DNA of 64,000 nt from Alistipes sp. (GTDB lineage: Bacteria; Bacteroidota; Bacteroidia; Bacteroidales; Rikenellaceae): assembly GCA_017623115.1 (NCBI GenBank), contig JAGAPT010000006.1, positions 124,001 to 188,000 on the forward strand, in the 5' to 3' direction. Shown here piece after piece: positions 35,446 to 44,202 of this stretch (position 1 is its first letter; each line of letters starts with the position of its first letter). Made by a program: the position numbers and the translations under genes. Under the pieces are notes generated by a model, which did not search any database, had not been told where the DNA came from, and was given only the letters and a program-made list of their open reading frames with translations.

Positions 35446-35859
35446 GCAGGCCCTATAAGCCGGGTTCTGTTGCCGAAATGCTTGTGACAACTACCTCACG
35501 ATAGCGACCTCTGCACCTCGGCCCCCTGTCATTTATCTACGACGACGCTCTCACGTCGCCTCCAGCAACCTACCCCCCGGCATCGGACGAGCAGCCCTAT
35601 GACTGCCGGTATACATGGTCTTGCAACCCACGGGACGTACGGACCGAGTGACATTGCTGCCCTCGCGGTGGGCTCTTACCCCACCTTTTCACCCTTACCG
35701 CATCGCAGATGACCCCGAACGGAGTCTCCCAACACGGCGGTTATTTTCTGTTACGCTTGCCATAAGCTCTCGCCTATCAGGCCGTTAACCTGCGTGGTGC
35801 TCTATGTTGCCCGGACTTTCCTCCCCCGACCGAAATCGGCAGCGACAGAGCGGACCTGC
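35446..35859 (-). ncRNA. rnpB: RNase P RNA, bacterial type A
   Basis: Catalytic RNA that trims tRNA 5' leaders. The minus strand shows the conserved 5' core GAGGAAAGTCCGGGC (near 35812-35826) and the conserved 3' core ACAGAACCCGGCTTATAG (near 35454-35471). The ends are set by the P1 helix, where GCAGGTCC at the 5' end pairs fully with GGGCCTGC at the 3' end (one G-T pair). Length is about 414 nt. A promoter precedes it and a terminator follows. The exact mature ends may differ by a few bases. Confidence 0.95.
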
Positions 35860-35863
35860 GCTG

Positions 35864-35871
35864 CGAAGATA
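35864..35871 (-). promoter_or_regulatory. -7 box for rnpB
   Basis: Minus strand TATCTTCG matches TAnnTTTG except at one base and ends 5 bases before the inferred 5' end of the RNA. Confidence 0.6.
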
Positions 35872-35969
35872 CAAAAAAAATGGTTGTGGGAGGAGGTTTT
35901 GTCTAATTTTCTGCAAAAGCACCTCCTCCCGCAACCCTTCTTGCGTGCTGCGCACGCGAGTCCGCACCT

Positions 35970-36380
35970 TTATCGCCACTCTTCGCCCTCCTCGTACGAC
36001 AGCAGGTCGTCATAGCGTGTGTCGTGGTAATCGGGCTCGTTGAACAGATCATCCGGGCTCTCAAAGCGAAGAATATCGGGTAACGCATCGTGCTTCTCCC
36101 CCTCCGAGCGGGATGGCGAGGACCACAGTGCATCGTAATCGAAGGGGGTATCTTTGTGAATCGGATGCTCGGGGAAGCAATGGTCGTGCAGATGGCAAAT
36201 CGGGCAGAAACTCAGGTCGGCCTCGCCCATCGGACAGAGATTGTTGATGGCCGCATTGGGTGATGGTTGAGGCGGTTTCTTCTTCTCTGAAGCCCATGCC
36301 ACAATGCAGATAATCAGGATGATAACACCGGATAAAACCCCGAAGAAAAGGGAGATTAAACTACTCAATAGACCCATCAT
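35970..36380 (-). CDS. Small single-pass membrane protein with Cys cluster, unknown function
   Basis: About 136 residues from the ATG pair at 36375-36380; a start at 36443 is possible but gives an unlikely Cys-rich N-terminus before the membrane helix. It has one membrane helix (LISLFFGVLSGVIILIICIV, about 6-28), a short basic and proline-rich stretch, then a compact Cys/His cluster (CPMG, CPICHLHDHC, about 49-69) that could bind a metal such as zinc, and an acidic C-terminal tail rich in Asp and Tyr. No family is recognised. It is divergent from the phosphate transporter gene and stands alone between it and rnpB. Confidence 0.65.
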   Translation of the reverse strand: MMGLLSSLISLFFGVLSGVIILIICIVAWASEKKKPPQPSPNAAINNLCPMGEADLSFCPICHLHDHCFPEHPIHKDTPFDYDALWSSPSRSEGEKHDALPDILRFESPDDLFNEPDYHDTRYDDLLSYEEGEEWR

Positions 36381-36478
36381 GGCTTCGCTATGTTCTTGTT
36401 TGATGGTACAAAGAAAGCAACTTCTAATGACAACTTCTGACACATGTTTGTTTTTTGATAAAAAAATAGAGGGTTCAA

Positions 36479-36497
36479 TGTTAAATAAATGTTAAAT
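36479..36497 (+). promoter_or_regulatory. 11-bp-period direct repeat upstream of the phosphate transporter
   Basis: TGTTAAAT occurs twice with an 11-bp period, ending 37 bp before the -7 box of the PiT gene. This spacing is like that of PhoB-type boxes, so a PhoB-family regulator is a possible binder; only the repeat itself is observed. Confidence 0.4.
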
Positions 36498-36533
36498 CGA
36501 CGCCCGCTCCCTCGCGGTTCATGACCTTTGCCC

Positions 36534-36541
36534 TATCTTTG
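36534..36541 (+). promoter_or_regulatory. -7 box of the PiT operon
   Basis: TATCTTTG is an exact match to TAnnTTTG. It leaves a leader of about 37-40 nt before the ATG at 36585. Confidence 0.65.
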
Positions 36542-36584
36542 TAACGAATTGTGTCCATATGGAAACGAAACCAAACACACAGCA

Positions 36585-38813
36585 ATGAGTGAAATCTACA
36601 CTGTAATTGTCGTCATTCTCGGTATTCTGGCCGTCTCGGGCCTCTTTGTCGGTGTGACGAACGACGCCGTGAACTTTCTGAATTCGGCTATCGGTTCGAA
36701 GGCCGCGTCGATGCGTACCATCCTCTCTATCGCCTCGTGCGGTATCATCATCGGTGTCATCACCTCCAGTGGCATGATGGAGGTAGCCCGAAGCGGTATG
36801 TTCAACCCGGGATTATTCACCTTTCACGAGGTGATGATTCTCTACCTCGGTGTGATGTTCGCCAACATCATTCTGTTGGACCTCTACAACTCGCTCGGAC
36901 TACCCACCTCGACCACCGTATCATTGATTTTCTGTCTGTTGGGCTCGGCTATCGCCGTCTCCATCTTCAAGATTGGCAACGATCCGGCCATCGGATTCTC
37001 TTCGCTCGGCACCTTTATCAACACCTCGCGAGCCTTGGGTATTGTCTCGGCCATCCTACTTTCGGTGGTCATCGCCTTTACCTGCGGTACCATCGTGATG
37101 TATATCTCCCGCACCATCTTCTCGTTCCGCTATACGGCCATGTTACGCCGTTTTGGCCCCTTCTGGTGTGGTGCTTCGCTGACGGCCATCCTCTACTTCG
37201 CCCTCTTCAAGGGTTTGAAGAGCCTCATGACGGGCCATCCGGTTGTGCTCTGGATTAACGACCACCTGCTGACGGCCCTCGTCGGCTGCTGGGTGGTATG
37301 CTCGCTGGTGCTGTTGTTCATTCAACTCTTCAAGATTAATATCCTGCGTATCACGATTCTTTCGGGTACGTTTGCCCTGGCTTTGGCCTTTGCCGGTAAC
37401 GACCTGGTCAACTTTATCGGTGTGCCTGTTGCCGCCTTCGACTCCTACCGTATCGCCTCCGCAGCCGGCGATTCGACGATGCTCATGGGGGCTTTGGCCG
37501 AGAATATTCCGGCCAATATGTCGATTTTGCTTTTGGCAGGTGTCATCATGCTGATTACCCTCTGGACCTCGAAAAAGGCGATGCACGTTTCGCAGACCGA
37601 GCTCAAATTGGCTGCCTCGCAGGAGGAGGATTCGACGGCACAGAACAACTCGTCGGTCTTCTCGCGCACGATTGTGCGTGCTGCGATGCAGATTAACAAC
37701 GCCTTCGAGTACATCACCCCGAAGGGGTTGCGTGCCCGTATCGAGCGTCGTTTCGAGTATGAAGATATCGAGCATAGCGGAGCTCCGTTCGACATGATTC
37801 GTGCAACGGTCAACCTGACCACTTCGGCGTTGCTCATTGCCCTGGCTACCTCGCTTAAATTGCCCCTTTCGACCACCTATGTCTGCTTCATGGTGGCCAT
37901 GGGTTCGTCGCTGGCCGACCGTGCCTGGGGACGTGAGAGCGCCGTATACCGCATTTCGGGTGTCATTACGGTGGTCATGGGTTGGTTTGTGACGGCATTG
38001 GGCGGCTTTACGATTGCCTTTGTTGTCGGCCTGATTCTGATTTATGGCGGTACGGTTGCCTTCATCATTGTGACGCTGCTTTGCGGTTACATGCTCATCC
38101 ACAGCAACTTCTCGAAACCCAAGAAGGAGGAGGAGCGGGCCGTGCGTCAGGCCGAGACGAACGAGGATGTGATTCGTATGTTGCGCGAGGAGGTCGAGCA
38201 CACGATGTTGCGTGCTTCGAAGATTTACGACCGCACGTTGTTGGCCACGATGCGTGAAAATCGCAGTGAGCTGCAGGCGATGGTCAAGGAGGCCAACCAA
38301 CTCTTCTACCAATCGCGCGACCGCAAATATACGCTGATGCCGACGCTGAAGAAACTACAGATGGGCGACATCTATGCAGCGCACTACTATGTGCAGGTCG
38401 TAGACTTCCTGAATGAGGTAACCAAGGCGTTGTTGCACATTGCTCGTCCCGCCTTCGACCACATTGACAACTGCCACGAGGGCTTCACGAGTGATGAAAC
38501 ACGCGATCTGATGGCCATCAACGACGAGGTGGAGATTATCAATCGTCACATCAACACGATGTTGCGTGAGGGTGATTTTGCCGAGATTGAGACCGTGTTG
38601 GTGATGCGTGACGGCCTCTTTGAGCGCATCTCCGAGGCGATGATTTCGGAGCTGTCGCGTATCGACTCCTCGAAGACCAGTACCCGCGCCTCGATGCTCT
38701 ATCTGACGATTCTCTCCGAGACGAAGAACATGGTGCTCCAGTCGCGCAACCTGATTAAGTCGCAGCAATACTTCCTGCAACACCGCGAGGAGCCGAAGAA
38801 GTGGATTAAATAA
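36585..38813 (+). CDS. PiT-family inorganic phosphate transporter with PhoU-like C-terminal domain
   Basis: Inner-membrane carrier for phosphate, probably with a cation. I use the ATG at 36585 (MSEIYTVIVV), which puts the first helix at the N-terminus and leaves the -7 box at 36534 upstream; this gives 742 residues. The two inverted-repeat signatures are GVTNDAVNFLNSAIGSKAAS near residue 23 and AFAGNDLVNFIGVPVAAFDS near 268. About ten membrane helices span 1-500. The last 240 residues are helical and PhoU-like, a fusion common in Bacteroidota and longer than E. coli PitA (about 500). First gene of a four-gene operon. Confidence 0.92.
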   Translation: MSEIYTVIVVILGILAVSGLFVGVTNDAVNFLNSAIGSKAASMRTILSIASCGIIIGVITSSGMMEVARSGMFNPGLFTFHEVMILYLGVMFANIILLDLYNSLGLPTSTTVSLIFCLLGSAIAVSIFKIGNDPAIGFSSLGTFINTSRALGIVSAILLSVVIAFTCGTIVMYISRTIFSFRYTAMLRRFGPFWCGASLTAILYFALFKGLKSLMTGHPVVLWINDHLLTALVGCWVVCSLVLLFIQLFKINILRITILSGTFALALAFAGNDLVNFIGVPVAAFDSYRIASAAGDSTMLMGALAENIPANMSILLLAGVIMLITLWTSKKAMHVSQTELKLAASQEEDSTAQNNSSVFSRTIVRAAMQINNAFEYITPKGLRARIERRFEYEDIEHSGAPFDMIRATVNLTTSALLIALATSLKLPLSTTYVCFMVAMGSSLADRAWGRESAVYRISGVITVVMGWFVTALGGFTIAFVVGLILIYGGTVAFIIVTLLCGYMLIHSNFSKPKKEEERAVRQAETNEDVIRMLREEVEHTMLRASKIYDRTLLATMRENRSELQAMVKEANQLFYQSRDRKYTLMPTLKKLQMGDIYAAHYYVQVVDFLNEVTKALLHIARPAFDHIDNCHEGFTSDETRDLMAINDEVEIINRHINTMLREGDFAEIETVLVMRDGLFERISEAMISELSRIDSSKTSTRASMLYLTILSETKNMVLQSRNLIKSQQYFLQHREEPKKWIK

Positions 38814-38824
38814 GCACGACAACT

Positions 38825-39379
38825 ATGGATATTGCACTCTCAAAACGCAAGGAGAACATTGCCGAATATATCCTCTATCTGTGGCAGTTGGAGGATTTGT
38901 TGCGCGCACTGCAGTTTAGCCCCGAGGCGGTCTATTCGACCCTTATTGCGCCACGCAAAGAGCTCAACGAACAGCAGAAATCGGCCTTCCTGATTTGGTA
39001 TATGGATGTGGCGAACCTGCTGCGTGAGGAGGGCAAGGAGGAGAAGGGGCATCTGGAGCACACGTTGCACCTGATTCAAGACCTGCACGATCTGCACCTG
39101 CGGCTGATGAAGTTGCCGCTGGGCGAACATTACCGCACGACGGTAGCACACCTCGAGCCCGAACTGCCGAAGTTACGAGCCGTAGTTGGTAACCCGGGAA
39201 TGAGCGATACGGAGCTCTGTTTCCGTGCGCTCTATGCTGCGATGCTCTACCGCATCAAGGGGCAGGGCGAGCGGTCGGCCGTGAGCGATACGCTGGAGTT
39301 TATCTCGCCTGTGATTGCCGAGTTATCGGCCTTGTATGGCAAGGTGGAGCGCGGTGAGATAGATCTCTATAAGGACTAA
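38825..39379 (+). CDS. DUF4924 family protein
   Basis: A 184-residue, mostly helical cytoplasmic protein without signal peptide or membrane helix. The N-terminal SKRKENIAEYILYLWQLEDL segment and overall length match DUF4924, a family seen in Bacteroidota with no known role. It starts 11 bp after the phosphate transporter stop and ends 19 bp before the M55 peptidase gene, so it is co-transcribed. No catalytic motif is visible. Confidence 0.85.
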   Translation: MDIALSKRKENIAEYILYLWQLEDLLRALQFSPEAVYSTLIAPRKELNEQQKSAFLIWYMDVANLLREEGKEEKGHLEHTLHLIQDLHDLHLRLMKLPLGEHYRTTVAHLEPELPKLRAVVGNPGMSDTELCFRALYAAMLYRIKGQGERSAVSDTLEFISPVIAELSALYGKVERGEIDLYKD

Positions 39380-39398
39380 CCCTTAAAACTTCCATCAT

Positions 39399-40229
39399 AT
39401 GAAACATCTGTTATTGGTTGTGATGGGGCTGTTGTATGCTGCAACGGCCTTCCCGTTTGGTGTCTATATCTTTGCCGATATGGAGGGCTGCACGGGTGTT
39501 ACGAATAGCGAACAAATCTCCGGAGGCTTTGGTGCTGCACGCATGGAGGAGGATATCAACGCCTGTGTGGCCGCCTGCTTTGAGGCCGGTGCGACACGGG
39601 TGGTGGTACGTGATGGTCATAGCAGTGGTCGCAATGTCAATCCGGCCCATATCGACCCACGTGCCGAACTGATTCAGGGGCCGACTCCGGGTGTGCGTTA
39701 CCAGCATCTCGACGGGTGTGAGGCCATCATCCTCCTGGGCTATCATGCCATGTCGCTCACGCCCAATGCCATTCTGGCGCACTCCTACTCGTCGCGTAAC
39801 ACGCAGGCGATGTATATCAACGGCCGTGAGGTGGGCGAAATCGGTATCGATGCGCTGATTGCCACCGAGCATGGGGTGCCGGTGGTGCTGGTCATTGGTG
39901 CTGACGATGCGTGCCGTGAGGCGGAGGATTGGATTCCGGGGGTGGTGACCTGCCAAACCAAAAAATCGATTACCACACAGTCGGGAAAATGCCTCTCGGC
40001 AAAACGCTCCCACGCCCGCATTGCCCGTAAAACCAAGGAGGCTGTGGCTAAACGACACTCCATCCCCATGATTCAGCCCGTCTATCCGTCGACGTTGCGC
40101 ACCGAACTGGTTCCCAAGGGATCGGTACGAGTCGTCTTTCCGGAGTATGTCCGTGACCCGAATCCGCGCATTCGCGAGAAGACGGGAAACAATGTGGAGG
40201 CTTTGCTGCTCGGGAAGCCACGAAAATAG
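39399..40229 (+). CDS. M55-family D-aminopeptidase (DppA-like), exported
   Basis: Zinc peptidase that removes N-terminal D-amino acids from small peptides, probably recycling peptidoglycan fragments in the periplasm. The 276-residue protein has a signal peptide (about 1-18). The zinc ligands fit Asp and Glu of FADMEGCTGV near residue 26, the DGHSSGRN motif near 71 and His of LGYHAM near 115. B. subtilis DppA is cytoplasmic, so the signal peptide is a lineage difference. It is third in the PiT-DUF4924-M55 operon. Confidence 0.88.
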   Translation: MKHLLLVVMGLLYAATAFPFGVYIFADMEGCTGVTNSEQISGGFGAARMEEDINACVAACFEAGATRVVVRDGHSSGRNVNPAHIDPRAELIQGPTPGVRYQHLDGCEAIILLGYHAMSLTPNAILAHSYSSRNTQAMYINGREVGEIGIDALIATEHGVPVVLVIGADDACREAEDWIPGVVTCQTKKSITTQSGKCLSAKRSHARIARKTKEAVAKRHSIPMIQPVYPSTLRTELVPKGSVRVVFPEYVRDPNPRIREKTGNNVEALLLGKPRK

Positions 40230-40254
40230 GCGTCAGACATAACCATCATACGCT

Positions 40255-40941
40255 ATGAAATCCATTTGGGCGACACTCGTTTTGCTGTTTGTGGCTGTCG
40301 GGGCCTGCGGGCAGGAGGCTGTGCCGTTTAATGGCTTGCTGCTCGATGCGGTGGGTAAGCCGATTCGACGTGCCCGCATCTACGTGGCCCATCCGGATAA
40401 ATATGCCCAGAGTGATAAGCAGGGCCGCTTTGGCTTGACCAATGTGCAACCCGACGATACGTTGAAGGTGCGCTACAACAAACAAACCTACTACATCCCC
40501 GTTGCCGGCCGTCGCAGCATGCAGATTCGCATTTTGGAGGATATGCAGGTCGAGAGCCACGAGTCGTCGAAATTGCTCGACTATGGTTTTCACTACGTCA
40601 AGCAACGAGAATATGCCGGGTATAACAGCCAAATCACGGGCGAAGAGTTGATGCGCACGGGGTGTACCGATATTCTGTCGGCCCTCACAGGGCTGATACC
40701 GGGGCTTAATATTGTTGAGAATCCGGTGGATGGCACCTATACGGTTGATATTCGGGGGAATGGTCAAGCCGCAGATTTGACACCGCTCTATATTGTCGAT
40801 GAAGTGCAGGTTGCCTCGATAGACCACATCCATCTGAACCAGGTTGCCTACGTCATTGTAATGAAGGATGCCACGATTTATGGGGTGCGTGGCGGCAATG
40901 GGGCGATTGTGGTACGGTTGAAGAGTGCGCAGACGCTGTAA
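40255..40941 (+). CDS. Second small exported protein with carboxypeptidase-regulatory-like and plug-like domains
   Basis: A 228-residue protein with a signal peptide (about 1-19). It has a carboxypeptidase-regulatory-like domain (about 22-98, GLLLDAVGKPIRRARIYV) and a TonB plug-like domain (about 122-225: GEELMRTGCTDILSALTGLI, LYIVDEV, VIVMKDATIYGVRGGNGAIV) but no barrel. It cannot transport on its own and resembles the protein at 30727 in plan. A receptor accessory, or an evolutionary remnant of a SusC under selection, are both possible. It is last in the phosphate-transporter operon, 25 bp after the M55 gene, and is followed by a terminator with the same stem core as the 30727 gene. Confidence 0.72.
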   Translation: MKSIWATLVLLFVAVGACGQEAVPFNGLLLDAVGKPIRRARIYVAHPDKYAQSDKQGRFGLTNVQPDDTLKVRYNKQTYYIPVAGRRSMQIRILEDMQVESHESSKLLDYGFHYVKQREYAGYNSQITGEELMRTGCTDILSALTGLIPGLNIVENPVDGTYTVDIRGNGQAADLTPLYIVDEVQVASIDHIHLNQVAYVIVMKDATIYGVRGGNGAIVVRLKSAQTL

Positions 40942-40961
40942 AAGCAGGTCGGTTATCACAT

Positions 40962-41000
40962 AAAAGCACGGGTATCGAAAACGATACCCGTGCTTTTTTT
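40962..41000. terminator. Strong convergent terminator
   Basis: A perfect 16-bp stem (AAAAGCACGGGTATCG with CGATACCCGTGCTTTT), a 4-nt loop and A- and T-runs on both sides. It can serve both the PiT operon and the convergent GH95 gene. The stem core is shared with 31511-31558. Confidence 0.9.
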
Positions 41001-41015
41001 AGGGTGCTCGGCGGA

Positions 41016-43490
41016 TTACAGCCACTCGATTTCGGGCAGGGCCCAATCCGAAACCACCTTGCAGCGGTTGCCCGTGCGGGAATGGATTTTCAGGGTCGTG
41101 ATGCGACCATTGCTCCACGCCATCTCAATCTCATAGCCGCCACGCGCCACCAGCCCCTTGATATGCCCGGTGTGCCAAGCCGCAGGTACGGCGGGCATCA
41201 GGCGGATGAAGCCTTCGTGGCTCTGCATCAGCATCTCGCAGACTCCGGCCGTAAAGCCCAGATTACCATCAATCTGGAAGGGCGGATGGGCATCGAAGAG
41301 GTTGGCATAGACGCCACCGCCGTCCGATTGCAACGCATCGGGACCAAAACCCACGGGTCGCAGCAAGGTGCCGATGAGTTTGAAAGCCCGCTCACCATCG
41401 AGCAGACGTGCCCACAGGTTAATCTTCCACCCGCTCGACCAGCCCGTAGCCTCGTCACCACGAATCTCCAGTGTGCGACGTGCAGCGGCAAAGAGTGCCT
41501 CGTTTTGCGGGGTAATTTGCCCGAAGGGGTAGAGCCCCAACAGATGCGTTACGTGGCGGTGATGTGGATCTTGGTCGGCAAAATCGTATTTCCACTCCTG
41601 CACATTGCCGGCAGCACCGATGCGATAGGGGAGCAGGTTGTCGAGTCGATTACGTAGCGTGTCGCACAGCGGTGCATCCTGCTCGACGATGCGGGCAGCC
41701 GCAATCGTGTGGGTAAAGAGTTCGCGAATCATCGCCATGTCGCCCGTTGAGCCCTGCGAAACACCACAGGCAAAATCGCTTCCCGGAACCAGGAAGAGGT
41801 TCTCGGGCGAGGTGCTGATGGGTGTTTGCCAATACCCCTCTTTATCCTGTGTCAACCAGTCGAGGAAGAATTTCGAGGCCTCACGCATCGTCGGGTAGAC
41901 CTTGCGGAGATACTCCTTGTCGCCCGTGTAGGCGTAATGTTCCCACAGGTGGGTCGAGAACCAGGCACCCATCATCGGCCAAAAGCAGGTGGCGGCACCT
42001 CCGTCGTTGGGGTAGGTCTCGCGCCAGATCGAGCAGTTGTGATGCCCCACCCAACCGCGACGATGATACATGTTGCGTGCCGTCTCAGCACCCGTTTCGG
42101 CACACTCTTCCACCATGCGCAGGAAGGGTTCGTGGCACTCCGAAAGGTTGGTTACCTCGGCCGGCCAGTAGTTCATCTCGGCATTGATATTGGCCGTGTA
42201 GCCACCATTCCACGAGGGGATGATGTCCTTGTTCCAGATGCCTTGCAGGTTGAGCGGTTGACCTCCTTCGCGTGAACCGCTAATCATCAGGTAACGACCA
42301 TACTGGAATAGCAGCGTTACGAGAGCCTGATCGTTGGGTTTTCCGGTCGTGCGAGTTGCTGCGGCATACCGCTGAATGCGCAGGTCGGTCGGTAAGGCTT
42401 CGGCCTCCGCCTCGGTGGGCAGTTCCAACGACAACCGACCAAACAGGGTGCGGTAGTCTGCTTCGTGGTCGGCGAGTAGTTGATCGTAGGTCTTTGTGCG
42501 CACTTTTTTGAGGTGGCTCATGGCCAATTTAGCAGCATCGACACCTTCGCTCGAAGGGCTCTTGAAAGGACCATTGAAACTTGTTGCTGCGGAGAATACC
42601 AGCAGAATCTCCTTTGCACCACGAATACGCAACTGGGCACCCAAATCGGTAATTTGAGCCTTGGGGTCGTCGACATGCACCTCCAGACGGCTCTCGAAGA
42701 ACATACCGAGGCCATTCATATCTTCGGCATAGAGTACACGGGGTTTACCGGTTCGTGAGCCATCTGCATTGAACAGATAGGGGTGGCGAGCCTCATGCCC
42801 CCACGCTTCAAAATCGGAGTAGTTGCGACGGTCGACACGCCCCGGGGCACGGCCACTCATCGAAACCAGCTGCTTGCGGGCATCGATAGCGGTTTTCACG
42901 GGGTGAGGGGAGGAGAGGCTGACAGCAATATCCCAACCTACGGGGCAGTTGGTTGTCAGACGCATCACAATCACCTCGTCGGGATGCGAAGCGAAGATTT
43001 CACGACGGAATTGATAGTTGTCACGCTCGTATTGCACCGTGGCAACGGCACGCTCCAAATCGAGTGAGCGACGATAGGCCTTTGCTTTGCCGCCGCGGTA
43101 GTCGCGGATGTGCCAGTCGCCCAGTGGCTGGTAGCACTCGTGCAGACGACCGGTCCACTGCTTAAGCAACTCCGAGGCCTCCTGATAACGCTCCTCTTCG
43201 AGCAGACGTACCATTTCGGGATATGCCGGTGTGATGTCGAGGTCCGTAAAACGGGTGGCCGGCTCACCGCTGTAGAGCGTATTCTCGTTGAGTTGCAGGA
43301 GTTCATTGTCGGCATTGCCGAAAATCATTGCTCCCAAACGGCCGTTTCCGATGGGAAGAGCCCCGTTCCAATCGGCTGCCGGAGCCTTGTACCACAGGGT
43401 CAGCGGGCCCGATTCGACACGATGACGTGCCGAGAGTGTCGTTGCGGTCAAGAGCAAAACGGCAATTCCTAAAGCGAGTTTTTTGATCAT
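41016..43490 (-). CDS. GH95 alpha-L-fucosidase / alpha-L-galactosidase
   Basis: Inverting glycosidase that removes terminal alpha-L-fucose or alpha-L-galactose. I start it at the ATG at 43490 (MIKKLALGIAVLLLTATTLS), which gives a proper signal peptide and 824 residues, normal for GH95. The N-terminal domain begins LWYKAPAADWNGALPIGNGRLGA-like (about 30-52). The (alpha/alpha)6 barrel carries the family pair of Asn in ANINAEMNYWP near 390 and the likely base Asp in QIDGNLGFTAG near 760. Both sugars occur in pectin (RG-II, xyloglucan side chains), in keeping with the neighbouring GH28 and PL1 genes. It is divergent from the cyclophilin gene. Confidence 0.9.
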   Translation of the reverse strand: MIKKLALGIAVLLLTATTLSARHRVESGPLTLWYKAPAADWNGALPIGNGRLGAMIFGNADNELLQLNENTLYSGEPATRFTDLDITPAYPEMVRLLEEERYQEASELLKQWTGRLHECYQPLGDWHIRDYRGGKAKAYRRSLDLERAVATVQYERDNYQFRREIFASHPDEVIVMRLTTNCPVGWDIAVSLSSPHPVKTAIDARKQLVSMSGRAPGRVDRRNYSDFEAWGHEARHPYLFNADGSRTGKPRVLYAEDMNGLGMFFESRLEVHVDDPKAQITDLGAQLRIRGAKEILLVFSAATSFNGPFKSPSSEGVDAAKLAMSHLKKVRTKTYDQLLADHEADYRTLFGRLSLELPTEAEAEALPTDLRIQRYAAATRTTGKPNDQALVTLLFQYGRYLMISGSREGGQPLNLQGIWNKDIIPSWNGGYTANINAEMNYWPAEVTNLSECHEPFLRMVEECAETGAETARNMYHRRGWVGHHNCSIWRETYPNDGGAATCFWPMMGAWFSTHLWEHYAYTGDKEYLRKVYPTMREASKFFLDWLTQDKEGYWQTPISTSPENLFLVPGSDFACGVSQGSTGDMAMIRELFTHTIAAARIVEQDAPLCDTLRNRLDNLLPYRIGAAGNVQEWKYDFADQDPHHRHVTHLLGLYPFGQITPQNEALFAAARRTLEIRGDEATGWSSGWKINLWARLLDGERAFKLIGTLLRPVGFGPDALQSDGGGVYANLFDAHPPFQIDGNLGFTAGVCEMLMQSHEGFIRLMPAVPAAWHTGHIKGLVARGGYEIEMAWSNGRITTLKIHSRTGNRCKVVSDWALPEIEWL

Positions 43491-43592
43491 ATCGGTTGTG
43501 TTTTTTGTTCTATAGCGAGTCTCTTTGCATGGCAAGATAGCGAAAAAATCCCGTATTTTGTGTCGAATATCCGTTTTTTCGCTTTTATATCG

Positions 43593-43600
43593 TAAATTTG
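43593..43600 (+). promoter_or_regulatory. -7 box for the cyclophilin-GH28 unit
   Basis: TAAATTTG is an exact TAnnTTTG match, only 5 bases before the ATG at 43606, so a leaderless mRNA is likely if that start is right. Confidence 0.5.
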
Positions 43601-43605
43601 CATCT

Positions 43606-44184
43606 ATGAAGCGTTCGACGATCCGCATAGGTGCCCTGCTGCTGGTGCTCGGTATAGCCGTGGCGATTGCCTGGTTGTATGGTCGTCGCACGGCATCACC
43701 TGATCCATTAAAAACCTTTCATATTTCTACAACTATGAGTGAGAAAATCTTGTATGCCCTGATCGAGACCGAGAAGGGATTGATGAAGGCCGAATTGTAT
43801 GCCGATGCTACGCCCGGTACGGTGGCTAACTTTGTGGAGCTTGCCTCCCACAATTTCTACGATGGCCTGACCTTCCATCGTGTGATTCCCGACTTTGTGA
43901 TTCAGGGCGGGTGCCCGCGTGGCGATGGTACGGGTGGCCCGGGCTACCGCATCAAGTGTGAGACCGAGGCTCCGCGTCAGTACCACGACCGAGGTGTCTT
44001 GTCGATGGCCCATGCGGGACGTGATACGGGCGGTTCGCAGTTCTTCATCTGCCACTGCCGTGAAAATACGCAGCACCTCGACGGCCGCCACACCTGCTTT
44101 GGTAAGGTGGTTGAGGGGTTGGATGTGATTGATGACATCCGTCAGGGCGACCTGATTCTGTCGATTCGCATCGTAGAAGAGTAA
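43606..44184 (+). CDS. Cyclophilin-type peptidyl-prolyl isomerase, membrane-anchored
   Basis: Prolyl isomerase that assists folding of exported proteins. The 192-residue protein has an N-terminal signal anchor ([17 protein letters not shown], about 8-24), then the cyclophilin domain from about 48. The active-site pattern [13 protein letters not shown] near 92 includes the catalytic Arg, and GGSQFFICH near 144 is typical. A start at MSEKILYAL (43735) would give a cytosolic form; the position of the -7 box favours the longer form. It is 18 bp upstream of the GH28 gene and so is probably co-transcribed with it. Confidence 0.88.
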   Translation: MKRSTIRIGALLLVLGIAVAIAWLYGRRTASPDPLKTFHISTTMSEKILYALIETEKGLMKAELYADATPGTVANFVELASHNFYDGLTFHRVIPDFVIQGGCPRGDGTGGPGYRIKCETEAPRQYHDRGVLSMAHAGRDTGGSQFFICHCRENTQHLDGRHTCFGKVVEGLDVIDDIRQGDLILSIRIVEE

Positions 44185-44202
44185 CCTAAAGCGTACCAAC
44201 CA

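Noticed and set aside
35785..36043. Small frames overlapping the 5' part of rnpB
   Set aside because: The sequence is explained by the RNase P RNA core and P1 helix; the frames have no homologous feature or start context.
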